48,542 nucleotides of DNA from Allobacillus salarius (GTDB lineage Bacteria; Bacillota; Bacilli; Bacillales; Alkalibacillaceae), in assembly GCF_007559425.1 (NCBI RefSeq), contig NZ_VMHE01000019.1:1-48542 (forward strand), given 5' to 3'. The translations under genes were made by a program, and so were the position numbers. Of this stretch, positions 16,903-25,290 are shown in pieces. Within the stretch, counting starts at the first letter, position 1, and each line of letters begins with the position of its first letter. The notes under the pieces are model-generated. The model saw nothing but the letters and a program-made list of their open reading frames with translations, was not told the origin of the DNA and did no database searches.

Positions 16903-16949
16903 AGAATCCATTTTTGAACCAAGCCTTTCTCAAAGTGGATTCTTTTTTT
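16903..16949 (+). terminator. Terminator after the PadR operon
   Basis: Stem AGAATCCA/TGGATTCT followed by TTTTTTTG. Confidence 0.85.
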
Positions 16950-17035
16950 GTTTTATTAATTTTGAAATTCAAATAGAAATTTGACATACCTTTTTTTTCA
17001 ATTTAGAAACGATAATTTAGTAAAGGATAGTATTA

Positions 17036-18384
17036 ATGTTAACCAATATGATTAATCTACCAAACTTTAATATTCTGGATATGAAAGAAAGTGAATATGA
17101 TTATAGATTCTTAGTTGAGACTACTGCTCTATCTCCTTCGCATTGTTCAAAGTGTGGTACCGTTGCAAACCTATATAAACATGGTAAGAAACAACAGTTA
17201 TTTTTCGACCTGTCAATGCATGCAAAACGTGTTGGTATTTATGTCAATCGCCAACGATATAAATGTAGGGAATGTAATGAAACATTTTTTGAAAATTTGC
17301 CAGATATGGATGTCAATCGTTCTGTTACTAATAGGCTAATTAATTGGATTAAAGAAGCAAGCCTTGAAAAGACGTTTACCAGTGTTGCAGAAGAGATTGG
17401 CGTTGATGAGAAAACTGTACGAAACATTTTTAATGACTACGTTGATGAGCTTGAAGCTCAAACTGATTTTAGAACTCCTAAATGGCTTGGTATTGATGAA
17501 GTCCATTTGCTTAAAAACTATCGTTGTGTCATCACTGATGTTGAAAACAAGTCAGTAATTGACATCTTACGGAAACGTAATAAGGATACTGTTATCAGTT
17601 ACCTTTCAAAGCTCCAAGACATTGATAAAATTGAACTTGTAGCAATGGATATGTGGAATCCATATAATAGTGCTGTTAACACAGTGATACCACATGCCAA
17701 AATTGTTATTGATAAATTCCATGTCGTTAAATTAGCCAATGAAGCCTTAGAGAAAATCCGAAAAGCTAACCGTCAAAATGTGTCAGCAAAAGAACGCAGA
17801 CAACTTATGAGAGATCGTTATGTGCTTCTTACAAGGAGTAAAGACTTAATAGACTTTGATGACCAGATAAAGCTACAAATATGGACTCAAAACTTTCCAC
17901 TGCTTGGGCAGACTTATGAACTTAAAGAGAAATTCTTTGACATCTATGAAGCCGAATCAATCAACAATGCTTATAAACTCTATCAAAATTGGCTTTCAAA
18001 TGTACCTAAAGAATTAATGACTTATTTTGAAGATCTGATTAAGGCTATGAATAATTGGGAAGAAGAAATATTCAATTACTTCGATTCTCCTATTACAAAC
18101 GCTTATACGGAGTCCCTGAATCGTTTAATTAAGACAATGAACCATGTTGGTCTGTTGGTCGTGGTTACTCTTTTGAAGCCCTTAGAGCAAAGATTTTGTT
18201 TACTCAAGGCTATCGTAAAGTTAAAAAGAAAAAGAAATTCAAAGAAGTTGAAGTTACTTTCGGAAAAATGTTACCAGATCAATTCCCAAATTGGTCACAA
18301 ACTGGTTATGAATGGGTGTATGAAGAAATTTATGGTGCTGATTTTTCCACACTGATTAAAGCTATGGAAGAGGGTACTTTTTAA
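17036..18384 (+). pseudogene. tnp: ISL3-family transposase, frameshifted
   Basis: The reading frame has an N-terminal zinc-ribbon region (CSKCG ... CRECN, about 38-81), an HTH (TSVAEEIGVDEKTVRNIF), and the DDE domain of ISL3 transposases (LGIDEVHL, VAMDMWNPYNSAV, IDKFHVVKLAN, NAYTESLNRLIK). After NHVG the frame changes: the true end (RGYSFEALRAKILFTQGYRK... to the stop at 18384) is in another frame. The cause is an exact 8-bp tandem duplication, TGTTGGTC at 18145-18152 and 18153-18160. Removing one copy restores about 447 residues. As it stands, the C-terminal part is replaced by an unrelated tail (ends at 18355), so activity is unlikely. Confidence 0.92.
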
Positions 18385-18414
18385 CCCTCTTTCCACACTA
18401 TTTTCCGATTACCC

Positions 18415-18422
18415 ATAAAAAG
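18415..18422 (+). repeat. IS target-site duplication, right
   Basis: ATAAAAAG, identical to 15869-15876. Confidence 0.9.
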
Positions 18423-18459
18423 GTAGTTCCTAACTGATTCATGAAAGGAACCACCTTAT
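18420..18459 (+). terminator. Hairpin after the IS
   Basis: AAGGTAGTTCCT pairs with AGGAACCACCTT (one mismatch). No long T run follows. It may be the terminator of the original hsdS transcript, pushed away by the IS. Confidence 0.55.
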
Positions 18460-18498
18460 TAAGCTCTTATGAGAAAGTTACTGTACTTATAATGTAAG

Positions 18499-18517
18499 TT
18501 TACGCATAATTTACGCA
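18499..18517 (+). repeat. TTTACGCA direct repeats, right (likely integrase arm sites)
   Basis: Two copies of TTTACGCA, 11 bp apart, in the same orientation as the three at 1810-1844 and 45 bp inside the right attachment repeat. Confidence 0.7.
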
Positions 18518-18561
18518 GTAATCTCTAAAACCCTATAGAAATCAATACTTTGACACCATTA

Positions 18562-18580
18562 TCGACCCCGACCACTGGTA
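18562..18580 (+). other. attachment repeat, right end
   Basis: TCGACCCCGACCACTGGTA, an 18/19 copy of the tRNA-Leu 3' end. It marks the right boundary of the element. Confidence 0.88.
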
Positions 18581-18611
18581 CTTGAAAAAAGTAAACATCT
18601 TTTACTTTTAC

Positions 18612-18652
18612 AAAAAAGCTCAAGAACAATTAATGTTCTTGAGCTTTTTTGT
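18612..18652 (+). terminator. Terminator, probably of the original tRNA operon
   Basis: Stem AAAAGCTCAAGAAC/GTTCTTGAGCTTTT, loop AATTAAT, followed by T run. It lies about 30 bp past the right attachment repeat, where the tRNA operon would have ended before insertion. Confidence 0.85.
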
Positions 18653-18947
18653 ATGTCTAATTAGTGAAATGAATTTTGCACTATTATCATAGAAACGAAG
18701 ATGAGATTAGATGACTATAAAAGTGAGTTTATAAAATGGCTAAACAATTAATAAGTAAAATGGGTGCTTTTAGATATTCTAGTGGTTGTTAAGATTTATA
18801 CATTCATTTTAAAGCGAACTAGAAAGATATAAGTACTAGTGAGTGGATGATATAATGAATAGGTAGAAAAGTGTGCCCATGATTTATAACAACTATGCTT
18901 ATTACTAAATGTGATACTAATTTAATAATAATGGAAGGGGTTCTTTT
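18653..18947. other. Intergenic region before the lipoprotein gene
   Basis: No gene is seen. TGATATAAT with TATAAT at 18851-18856 is a possible extended -10 promoter for the lipoprotein gene. Confidence 0.4.
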
Positions 18948-19805
18948 ATGAATAATCAAAGAAAGTTTTTACTGATGGTATTCAGTTCAATGTTTATTAT
19001 ATTGGCTGCATGTACACCAGCTGATGAAGAAAGTACTTCGGTTGATGGTGAAAAAGAAGTGAATGACGAAACTAAGATAGCAAATGAATCCAATAGCTCA
19101 ATGAATGTTGAATCCAATAAATCTAATGAAATAGATGAAGATCCTACTATAAAAGAAGAAGATTCAACGGAGACCAAGAAACCTATTCGAATTAGTAGTG
19201 GGGAAGAAGCTGTTGAATTTTTAAAGCAACAATTAAAAGAAGGTAAAGATGATAATATTTCGTTTGGCGCAAACGAAGATAGTGAAAGTGATCATAATGG
19301 TACATACTATACGGTTCAATTGGTCGACGTATCGTTGCGTGCATCTGGTAAGACTGGAAACTTAGGCTATTATAAAGTATACCAAGACGGTACATATGAG
19401 CTCTATCAGTTAAGCGCTAGTAATAATGTAAGTGATAAATCTTCGGATGATAAAGAAAGATATCTTAGTAAGCTTAATGAGATTGAAAAAGAGATGGAAA
19501 CATTGCGAGAGAATTCAGAAGCTATAACAACATTGGACATGGAGAAGGAAGAAGCATATAGATATGAAGTTTGGGATAAACAGCTAAACGAAATTTACGC
19601 TGTATTGATGGGTGAACTTAGTAAAGAGCAGGCGGATCAATTAAGGGATGAACAACGTAACTGGATAAAATACAGAGATGAAACCGCGAAAGAAGAATCA
19701 CAAACATACGACGGTGGCTCTATGGAGTCTTTGCATTATGTAGCTACACAAGCAACACTTACAAAAGATAGATGCTTTGAGTTAGTATCCGTTTATATGA
19801 ATTAA
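18948..19805 (+). CDS. Lipoprotein with LprI-like (DUF1311) domain
   Basis: A 285-residue secreted lipoprotein. The signal peptide ends in the lipobox ILAAC (Cys22), after which the protein is anchored to the membrane outer face. An acidic Ser/Glu/Asn-rich linker follows (about 25-80), then a region with GEEAVEFLKQQL and YTVQLVD, and a C-terminal helical domain (about 175-280). The last part shows the LprI pattern, with VWDKQLNEIYAVL and LRDEQRNWIKYRD. In Mycobacterium LprI inhibits lysozyme (known for that protein); the role in Bacillaceae is open. The gene is alone, ended by a perfect 14-bp hairpin. Confidence 0.85.
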   Translation: MNNQRKFLLMVFSSMFIILAACTPADEESTSVDGEKEVNDETKIANESNSSMNVESNKSNEIDEDPTIKEEDSTETKKPIRISSGEEAVEFLKQQLKEGKDDNISFGANEDSESDHNGTYYTVQLVDVSLRASGKTGNLGYYKVYQDGTYELYQLSASNNVSDKSSDDKERYLSKLNEIEKEMETLRENSEAITTLDMEKEEAYRYEVWDKQLNEIYAVLMGELSKEQADQLRDEQRNWIKYRDETAKEESQTYDGGSMESLHYVATQATLTKDRCFELVSVYMN

Positions 19806-19861
19806 TACTATAGTGAACGCAAGAAAGTCCAATCTAGGTTAAATCTAATTTAACAGCAATA

Positions 19862-19900
19862 AATAAAGCTAACAGATTATCTCTGTTAGCTTTATTTTAT
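19862..19900 (+). terminator. Terminator after lipoprotein gene
   Basis: Perfect 14-bp stem AATAAAGCTAACAG/CTGTTAGCTTTATT with loop ATTATCT. Confidence 0.9.
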
Positions 19901-20223
19901 TCATCTTTAAAAATCGCCGGTTAAATTCTGCTATTTCTTTTTGATTGATATAAAGCTTGATTTTCTCTTTCGATGGTTATTTTAAGATGATTATCTTTCT
20001 CTGGAAAGGCAGTTAAACCTAATGAAATAGTAATTGGTATCTAATGTTAAATTCCACACGAGCTATACTATTAATAGTTAATGTTTTGGGCGATAAGAAA
20101 GAATGGAAATATAAATGTTTATATGGGGTTACACACACTAAAGGAACGAGTTTTCAAGGCGATTCTATGTGAGATAGTAAAAGATAAGAAAACAAAAGAG
20201 ATAAGTATTAAAAGAGTTTTTAT
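19901..20223. other. Intergenic region, nothing recognised
   Basis: AT-rich stretch between convergent genes. No ORF, clear hairpin or repeat was found. Confidence 0.5.
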
Positions 20224-20454
20224 TTAATGAATATTTACTTGAACTTCTTCTGCATGAAACCCCATCTTGCTAATTCTTTTGATAATTTGTGGCACCCCAA
20301 TTAAGTTGTTATCGAAAGTTACAGAACCTCTTTCGGTATCATAATCAATTTTTACTTCCTCAATTCCTTCCATTTTGGAAAGTGATCTTTCTACTTTTGA
20401 CGGGCAATCAGGACAGTGCATTCCTGTTACTTCTAAACAAATAACCTTTTTCAT
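20224..20454 (-). CDS. Heavy-metal-associated (CopZ-like) protein
   Basis: A 76-residue HMA-fold protein. The metal site is GMHCPDCPSKVE (Cys15 and Cys18, an MxCxxC motif), and the beta-alpha-beta-beta-alpha-beta pattern is complete. Such proteins bind Cu(I) and pass it to ATPases or oxidases. It lies next to a ctaG remnant, which in Bacillus is needed for cytochrome caa3 copper-site formation, so a copper-delivery role is likely; this link is inferred. Ribosome binding site AGGTGG supports the start. Confidence 0.85.
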   Translation of the reverse strand: MKKVICLEVTGMHCPDCPSKVERSLSKMEGIEEVKIDYDTERGSVTFDNNLIGVPQIIKRISKMGFHAEEVQVNIH

Positions 20455-20522
20455 AACTAAACACCACCTATTTTAATTTTCCATTTCAATTTAATCTTAC
20501 TTTGTACAAATGAAATTTATGA

Positions 20523-21349
20523 TTAGTTTTTACGCTCGTGAAAGAAATGACCACTTGTTGTTATATCTTTATCATTAACTCCCAATCGAATGGAAATGAG
20601 TATACCTAACTTATGAACGCCTAACATGAAGATTCCAGCAATAATTTGGTCGTATTTTGTGTTGAATATGGATGGGAGTAAACTTGTTTTGAATTGAGGC
20701 GAGATACAAAAATCTGCAATCAGCTGATTTAAAAACGGATTTTGCACACTATCTAACATTGCATTGATAACAAACATAATGCAAGCTGGCATTATTAGAA
20801 TTCCGCTTATTAATGCATATCGTTTTTTTTTTTTTCTTCTTTTGACTGATCTGATAGTACAAATGGCCACCACATTCTCAATGATAGGAAAAATAGTAAC
20901 ACGAGATATATCTCGTGAAATCTTGGATTTAGAGAAAATATATGTAGAGTGGTCGGTAAATGGTATAAAAACAATAAACCTGCAAAAATAATTAAAGAAA
21001 CGATAGGTGGTAAAAATAATCTTCTAATCAACTTGAATACAGAAATATCTAACATTCGGTGATACAGAATGTTTGGAATTCCAAATAATATGAGCGGCGG
21101 AATGATGAAGTATAGAACACTCATTTGCAACATATGCGAACTAAATGAAAGATGGCTAAAGGCGGCTAAGGGAGTACCGAGCGTAAAATATAATACAATT
21201 AATCCAACGAAAAACAGAATTGGCTGTTTATTAAACGTTTTTACAAATTGTTTTAAAGTATATACATATACTATAGATACAATTAGTAAGCTTATTAACA
21301 AAGGTACGTTCCACATCTTTTCTCCAGCAAACAAGACTTCAAGTGACAA
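20523..21349 (-). pseudogene. ctaG: CtaG-like cytochrome oxidase assembly protein, frameshifted
   Basis: Two adjoining frames together make a caa3_CtaG-type membrane protein of about 275 residues. The first (21349 down to about 20830, TTG start after AAGGAG) has several membrane helices and His residues, such as SHLSFSSHMLQMSVLYF and HEIYLVLLFFLSLRMWWP. It leaves frame in a run of 12 A (coding strand; T at 20823-20834). The second frame continues with KRYALISGILIMPACIMF to the stop at 20523. A one-base change in the run would restore the gene. It may be a true mutation, a phase-variable tract or a sequencing error. Confidence 0.8.
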
Positions 21350-21644
21350 TAAAACACGCTCCTTATCCTGATTTCTAAAGGTGTTAAGGTCCTGTTAATA
21401 ATATGTTTTAATTTGTGAAATATAACAAATTCATTTATAGTGAATTTTTAGTTTAAAACTATTAAAGTAAATTTATAAATAAAATAATAGAGTCATAGAA
21501 TGTTCACGATTTAATCAAATGTTGTTTATTGATTTTGTTGATGATTTATTAAAAAATAATGGACAGCGACTTAATCTCGTTATTAAATGGGTTCTCCATA
21601 AATCATTGACACCAATGACAATCAGTAAACATGGAGGTGTCCGG

Positions 21645-21824
21645 ATGAATAATCGATATCATTGCTGTGCTACATGTAAACATTTTCGGATTGATCGATT
21701 TGAGGACGGTAGTAGACGAGTTTATTGTAAAAGACTAGGCTTTGATACGAAACCAACATACCAATTTAATTGCTGGGATCCAAAAGACCGCGTAGTGAAA
21801 GCGATGAAAGAAGAGAAAGAGTGA
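21645..21824 (+). CDS. Small Cys-rich hypothetical protein
   Basis: A 59-residue protein starting MNNRYHCCATCKHF. The ATG at 21645 follows GGAGGTG by 6 nt, which decides against a longer frame from 21519. Cys at 7, 8, 11, 28 and 43 (CCATC, YCKRLGF, FNCWDP) could bind a metal. The family is unknown to me, though similar short proteins are common in Bacillaceae. It is followed by the TPP riboswitch. Confidence 0.7.
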   Translation: MNNRYHCCATCKHFRIDRFEDGSRRVYCKRLGFDTKPTYQFNCWDPKDRVVKAMKEEKE

Positions 21825-21914
21825 CTGGAGAGATTTTATCATGCTATTCAAATAGTTGAGTTTATTAAAGGTTAAGTATAGAATAAAATTAATAGAATAG
21901 TAATTTAATTGTTT

Positions 21915-22006
21915 CTACTAGGGGAGCTTGTGTTTCAAGCTGAGAAAAAAGGTACACTTTTTGACCCTCAGGACCTGATCTGGATCATGCCAGCGTAGGG
22001 AAGTAG
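21915..22006 (+). promoter_or_regulatory. TPP riboswitch (THI element)
   Basis: All conserved parts are present: GGGGAGCTTG..CAAGCTGAGA, GACCCT, and CCTGATCTGGATCATGCCAG followed by CGTAGGGAAGTAG. The P1 ends CTACT and AGTAG pair. It controls the SDR-thiM-thiD-thiE operon; thiamine pyrophosphate should favour the terminator at 22024. Confidence 0.97.
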
Positions 22007-22023
22007 TTTAAATGTTAACTACC

Positions 22024-22052
22024 AAACCAGGTCCTTGTGATCTGGTTTTTTT
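22024..22052 (+). terminator. Riboswitch expression platform terminator
   Basis: Stem AAACCAGGTC/GATCTGGTTT (one G-U), loop CTTGT, then T run. Just upstream, GTAGTT..AACTAC (about 22002-22021) could form the competing antiterminator. Confidence 0.85.
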
Positions 22053-22090
22053 ATTTTCCCTATTAATACATAAATATGGAGGTAAATATT

Positions 22091-22852
22091 ATGGAGCTAA
22101 ACAAACAAACGGTATTAATTACTGGAGCAAGTAGAGGGGTGGGGGCTAAACTAGCGATTGCTTTTGCTGAGCAAGGTGCAAATGTTGTTGTGAATTATTT
22201 TAAGAGTAAAGAAAAAGCGGAGGGGCTATCAACGTCGTTAGGTGAAAAAGCTATTGCGCTACAAGCGGATGTTCGTGATACTGAGCAAGTGAATCAAATG
22301 GTTCATAAAGCTGTAGAACATTTTGATACACCGATTACAACCATTATCAACAATGCATTGGTAGATTTTCGTTTCGATCCAGTCGCTCAAAAGAATGCAT
22401 TTGAACTCGACTGGGATGGTTTCAATACACAGTTTGAAGGAAGCATTAAAGCATCTTTAAACACGGTACAAGCATGCTTAAATGACATGAAAGACCAACA
22501 GTTTGGTCGGGTGATTAACATTGGAACGAATCTCGTCCAAAACCCAGTCGTTGCGTACCACGAATATACAACGGGTAAAGCGGCATTAATTGGATTTACG
22601 CGTAATATGGCGAAGGAATTAGGTCAATATGGTATTACTGTCAATATGGTCTCTGGTGGGTTATTAAAAGAAACGGATGCAAGTAGTGTAACCACAGAGG
22701 AAGTGTTTGGAATTATTGAGTCAACCACACCTTTACAAAAAGCAACTACACCAGCGGAATTAGCGGATGCAGCTTTGTTTTTCGCATCACCTTGGGCACG
22801 AGCAGTCTCTGGACAAAACCTTGTCGTAGATGGCGGATTAGTGATGGATTAA
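22091..22852 (+). CDS. SDR oxidoreductase (FabG-like) of the thiamine operon
   Basis: A 253-residue short-chain dehydrogenase. The NAD(P) site is TGASRGVGAKLA (about 11-22) and the active Tyr-Lys is YTTGK. The Ser normally 13 residues before that Tyr is a Thr here (NIGTN). The ATG at 22091 is used because the 22076 ATG lies inside the ribosome binding site (ATGGAGG). It is the first gene after the TPP riboswitch and reads into thiM (18-bp gap), so it is under thiamine control. Its reaction is not known; a role in thiazole or pyrimidine salvage is a guess. Confidence 0.85.
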   Translation: MELNKQTVLITGASRGVGAKLAIAFAEQGANVVVNYFKSKEKAEGLSTSLGEKAIALQADVRDTEQVNQMVHKAVEHFDTPITTIINNALVDFRFDPVAQKNAFELDWDGFNTQFEGSIKASLNTVQACLNDMKDQQFGRVINIGTNLVQNPVVAYHEYTTGKAALIGFTRNMAKELGQYGITVNMVSGGLLKETDASSVTTEEVFGIIESTTPLQKATTPAELADAALFFASPWARAVSGQNLVVDGGLVMD

Positions 22853-22870
22853 AACTGGAGGGAATCGAGC

Positions 22871-23665
22871 ATGTATACGAATTTAAAGGTCGTACAAGAA
22901 CAGAACCCGTTAGTTCACAATATAACGAATCAAGTGGTGACGAATTTTACGGCGAATGGATTGTTAGCTGTTGGCGCGTCACCAGTGATGGCGAATGCGA
23001 TTGAAGAGGTAGCAGAAATGGCTTCGATTGCAGGGGCAGTCATCTTGAATATAGGAACTTTAACGACAGAAACAGTTGATGCCATGATCGAAGCTGGCAA
23101 AGCGGCAAACGAAAAAGATCATCCTGTCATTTTAGACCCTGTAGGTGCAGGTGCAACGAGTTTTCGCACTGCAAAAGCAAAGCAGATTTTAGATGAAGTA
23201 AACGTTACTGTTTTAAGAGGAAACGCAGCTGAAATTGCTCATTTAACCGGTGAGCAATGGGAAATCAAAGGTGTCGATACTCGTTCAGGAGAGGGAGACG
23301 TCACGCAATTAGCTAAGAAGGCTTCAGAACTGTTTGGCTGTACAGTAGTGATTACTGGTGAAGTAGATGTCATTTCAAATAATCAAGGTACAAATCGCGT
23401 CATGAATGGCGTTCCATTACTAACTAAAGTGACAGGAAGTGGTTGTTTATTATCTTCAGTGATCGGTGCATTTGCTGCTGTAAATAACGATGTTCTTGAA
23501 ACGGCAACTTCGGCTATTTCCTTTTATGGAATTGCTGCAGAGAAAGCGGCAAAGTTAGTCGGAGATAGAGGACCTGGAAGTTTTCAAATTGAATTTTTAA
23601 ATCAACTTTCGAAAATTACTGAAGATGATGAAGTTCTTTGTAAGATCGAGAGAATTACAAAATAA
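22871..23665 (+). CDS. thiM: Hydroxyethylthiazole kinase
   Basis: A 264-residue kinase that phosphorylates the thiazole alcohol for thiamine salvage. Family traits are [20 protein letters not shown] at 12-31, [26 protein letters not shown] and the catalytic GSGCLLSS. Length and motifs are those of an intact ThiM. It is the second gene of the riboswitch operon. Confidence 0.96.
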   Translation: MYTNLKVVQEQNPLVHNITNQVVTNFTANGLLAVGASPVMANAIEEVAEMASIAGAVILNIGTLTTETVDAMIEAGKAANEKDHPVILDPVGAGATSFRTAKAKQILDEVNVTVLRGNAAEIAHLTGEQWEIKGVDTRSGEGDVTQLAKKASELFGCTVVITGEVDVISNNQGTNRVMNGVPLLTKVTGSGCLLSSVIGAFAAVNNDVLETATSAISFYGIAAEKAAKLVGDRGPGSFQIEFLNQLSKITEDDEVLCKIERITK

Positions 23666-23677
23666 AGGAGCTTGATT

Positions 23678-24487
23678 ATGATTATCGCAAAAGCATTAAC
23701 GATCGCTGGTTCAGATAGTGGAGGCGGAGCAGGGATTCAGGCAGACCTTAAAACATTTCAGGAGTTAGATGCTTATGGGATGTCGATCATTACTGCAGTA
23801 ACAGCCCAGAATACGTTAGGAGTTCACGGAGTCTATCCCGTGCCAATAGAAGGCATTGTTGAGCAAATTGATGCGATCGGAAATGACATGGGAACGAACG
23901 CATTGAAAACTGGAATGTTATTTTCGAGTGAGATCATAGAGGCTGTTAGTGAGCGAATTCATTATTACCAATGGGACAATGTTGTCATTGATCCAGTTAT
24001 GATTGCTAAAGGTGGGGCAAAGCTACTGCAAGATGAAGCTGTTAACGCATTGATCGATACACTAATTCCACTATCGACGGTCGTAACACCTAATATTCCT
24101 GAAGCAGAGATGATTACGAATCGAAAAATAAATACAGTAGAAGACCGGAAGAAAGCTGCTAAAGACATCGTTCAAATGGGCGCTAAGTCGGTTGTGATGA
24201 AAGGTGGTCATGGAAGCGCAGATGACGTTGTTGACTTATTTTTTGATGGTGAAACATTCGTTGAAATGACTTCTCCAAGAATAGACACCCGTCATACACA
24301 TGGAACAGGCTGTACGTTTTCTGCTGCGATTACAGCTGAACTAGCAAAAGGAATTGAAATAAAGCAAGCGGTACTAACAGCTAAAGATTTTATCCGTGCA
24401 GCAATCGAAACAGAATTAGGGATAGGCGAAGGACATGGACCTACTAATCATTGGGCGTATAAAAAAAGGGGTGTAAAGAGTTTCTGA
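23678..24487 (+). CDS. thiD: Hydroxymethylpyrimidine kinase / HMP-P kinase
   Basis: A 269-residue kinase making HMP-PP from HMP in two steps. Motifs: AGSDSGGGAGIQADLKTFQ near the start, TAVTAQNTLGVH, DPVMIAKGGAKL and the catalytic HGTGCTFSAAITAEL. ATG 23678 is chosen over TTG 23672 from the spacing to AAAGGAGC. One base separates its stop from the thiE start. Confidence 0.96.
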   Translation: MIIAKALTIAGSDSGGGAGIQADLKTFQELDAYGMSIITAVTAQNTLGVHGVYPVPIEGIVEQIDAIGNDMGTNALKTGMLFSSEIIEAVSERIHYYQWDNVVIDPVMIAKGGAKLLQDEAVNALIDTLIPLSTVVTPNIPEAEMITNRKINTVEDRKKAAKDIVQMGAKSVVMKGGHGSADDVVDLFFDGETFVEMTSPRIDTRHTHGTGCTFSAAITAELAKGIEIKQAVLTAKDFIRAAIETELGIGEGHGPTNHWAYKKRGVKSF

Positions 24488-24488
24488 T

Positions 24489-25145
24489 ATGGTAGACAAA
24501 AGAACAGAACAAATCAAAGAGTTACTTCCCGTTTATTTTATTATGGGGAGTTCTAACTGTAATGGCAGGAACCCGGTTGACGTGCTTGAAGAAGCAATTG
24601 CAGGGGGGATTACGCTATTTCAATTTAGAGAAAAAGGGGAGAGTGCTCTTACAGGAAAAGAGAAAGTGAGATTGGCAGAACGCCTGCAAAAAGTATGTCA
24701 GGAAAACCATATTCCCTTCATCGTAAATGATGATTTCGAATTAGCAATCGAGTTAGATGCTGATGGCATTCACGTTGGTCAGGACGATTTGGCAGCGGTT
24801 ATAATAAGAGAAAAGTTTAGCAATAAGATTTTAGGCGTTTCCGCGCACACGATTGAAGAAGCAGAGCAAGCAATCAAAGATGGGGCGGACTATTTAGGCC
24901 TAGGTCCAATTTATCCGACGCGTTCTAAAGACGATGCTGAAGAAGTCGCAGGGACAGAAATCATTAAGCGCTTTAGAGATCATGGGATTACTTTACCGAT
25001 TGTAGGAATTGGGGGCATTTCACCTGAGAGTGCTGAGCAAGTCATTCAAGCAGGTGCAGATGGGGTGGCTGTTATCTCTTCAATTGCTTCTTCATCTGAT
25101 GTGGAGGAGACAGCCAAAAGCTTTCTACGTGCTACTAGTAAGTAA
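24489..25145 (+). CDS. thiE: Thiamine-phosphate synthase
   Basis: A 218-residue TIM-barrel enzyme that joins HMP-PP and thiazole phosphate. Motifs: FQFREKG, PFIVNDDFELAIELDADGIH, VGQDD, GVSAHTIEEA, YLGLGPIYPTRSKDDA and GIGGI. It completes the salvage set with ThiM and ThiD; no de novo genes are seen here. A terminator follows. Confidence 0.96.
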   Translation: MVDKRTEQIKELLPVYFIMGSSNCNGRNPVDVLEEAIAGGITLFQFREKGESALTGKEKVRLAERLQKVCQENHIPFIVNDDFELAIELDADGIHVGQDDLAAVIIREKFSNKILGVSAHTIEEAEQAIKDGADYLGLGPIYPTRSKDDAEEVAGTEIIKRFRDHGITLPIVGIGGISPESAEQVIQAGADGVAVISSIASSSDVEETAKSFLRATSK

Positions 25146-25181
25146 CGGGGTGGAAGCTTTTCATACTAAACAGTTAATAAG

Positions 25182-25226
25182 AAAGGGATTGCTGGTCTAT
25201 TAATTGACGGAGCAATCCTTTTTATT
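25182..25226 (+). terminator. Terminator of the thi operon
   Basis: GGATTGCT...AGCAATCC stem followed by TTTTTATTT. Confidence 0.85.
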
Positions 25227-25290
25227 TCACGTTTGGTATAGTCTATTGATTAAAATGCAATAGAAGATTTACGTTCATTATTCTACATAC

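Larger units (their letters stand above)
15877..18414 (+). mobile_element. ISL3-family IS with PadR and membrane-protein passengers
   Basis: A 2538-bp element with 25-bp terminal inverted repeats at 15877-15901 and 18390-18414 (21 of 25 matching, starting GGGTA and with GTGTGGAAA at the inner end). It is flanked by the 8-bp duplication ATAAAAAG. A second copy of the inner end (CGGATAATCGTGTGGAAA) lies at 15939-15956 and may be an extra transposase site. It holds a padR-type gene, a coupled membrane-protein gene, a terminator and the transposase. The transposase is frameshifted, so this copy is probably not active by itself. Confidence 0.9.
1668..18580. mobile_element. Integrative element in tRNA-Leu carrying defence genes
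   Basis: About 16.9 kb bounded by a 19-bp direct repeat (1668-1686 and 18562-18580, one mismatch). The left copy is the 3' end of tRNA-Leu(CAA). Contents in order are integrase, DUF771 protein, replication initiator, small DNA-binding proteins, a noncoding zone with candidate RNAs, an Abi_C protein, hsdR-hsdM-hsdS and an ISL3-family IS. Integrase at one end reading toward the tRNA, a replication gene and cargo genes fit an integrative mobilizable element or satellite. No type IV secretion, relaxase-coupling or phage structural genes are seen. ICEBs1 of B. subtilis also uses a tRNA-Leu gene (known), but the gene content here differs. Confidence 0.9.

Noticed and set aside
1687..18580. Prophage or ICE
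   Set aside because: No capsid, tail, lysis or conjugation genes are seen, so a mobilizable or satellite-like element is the better fit.
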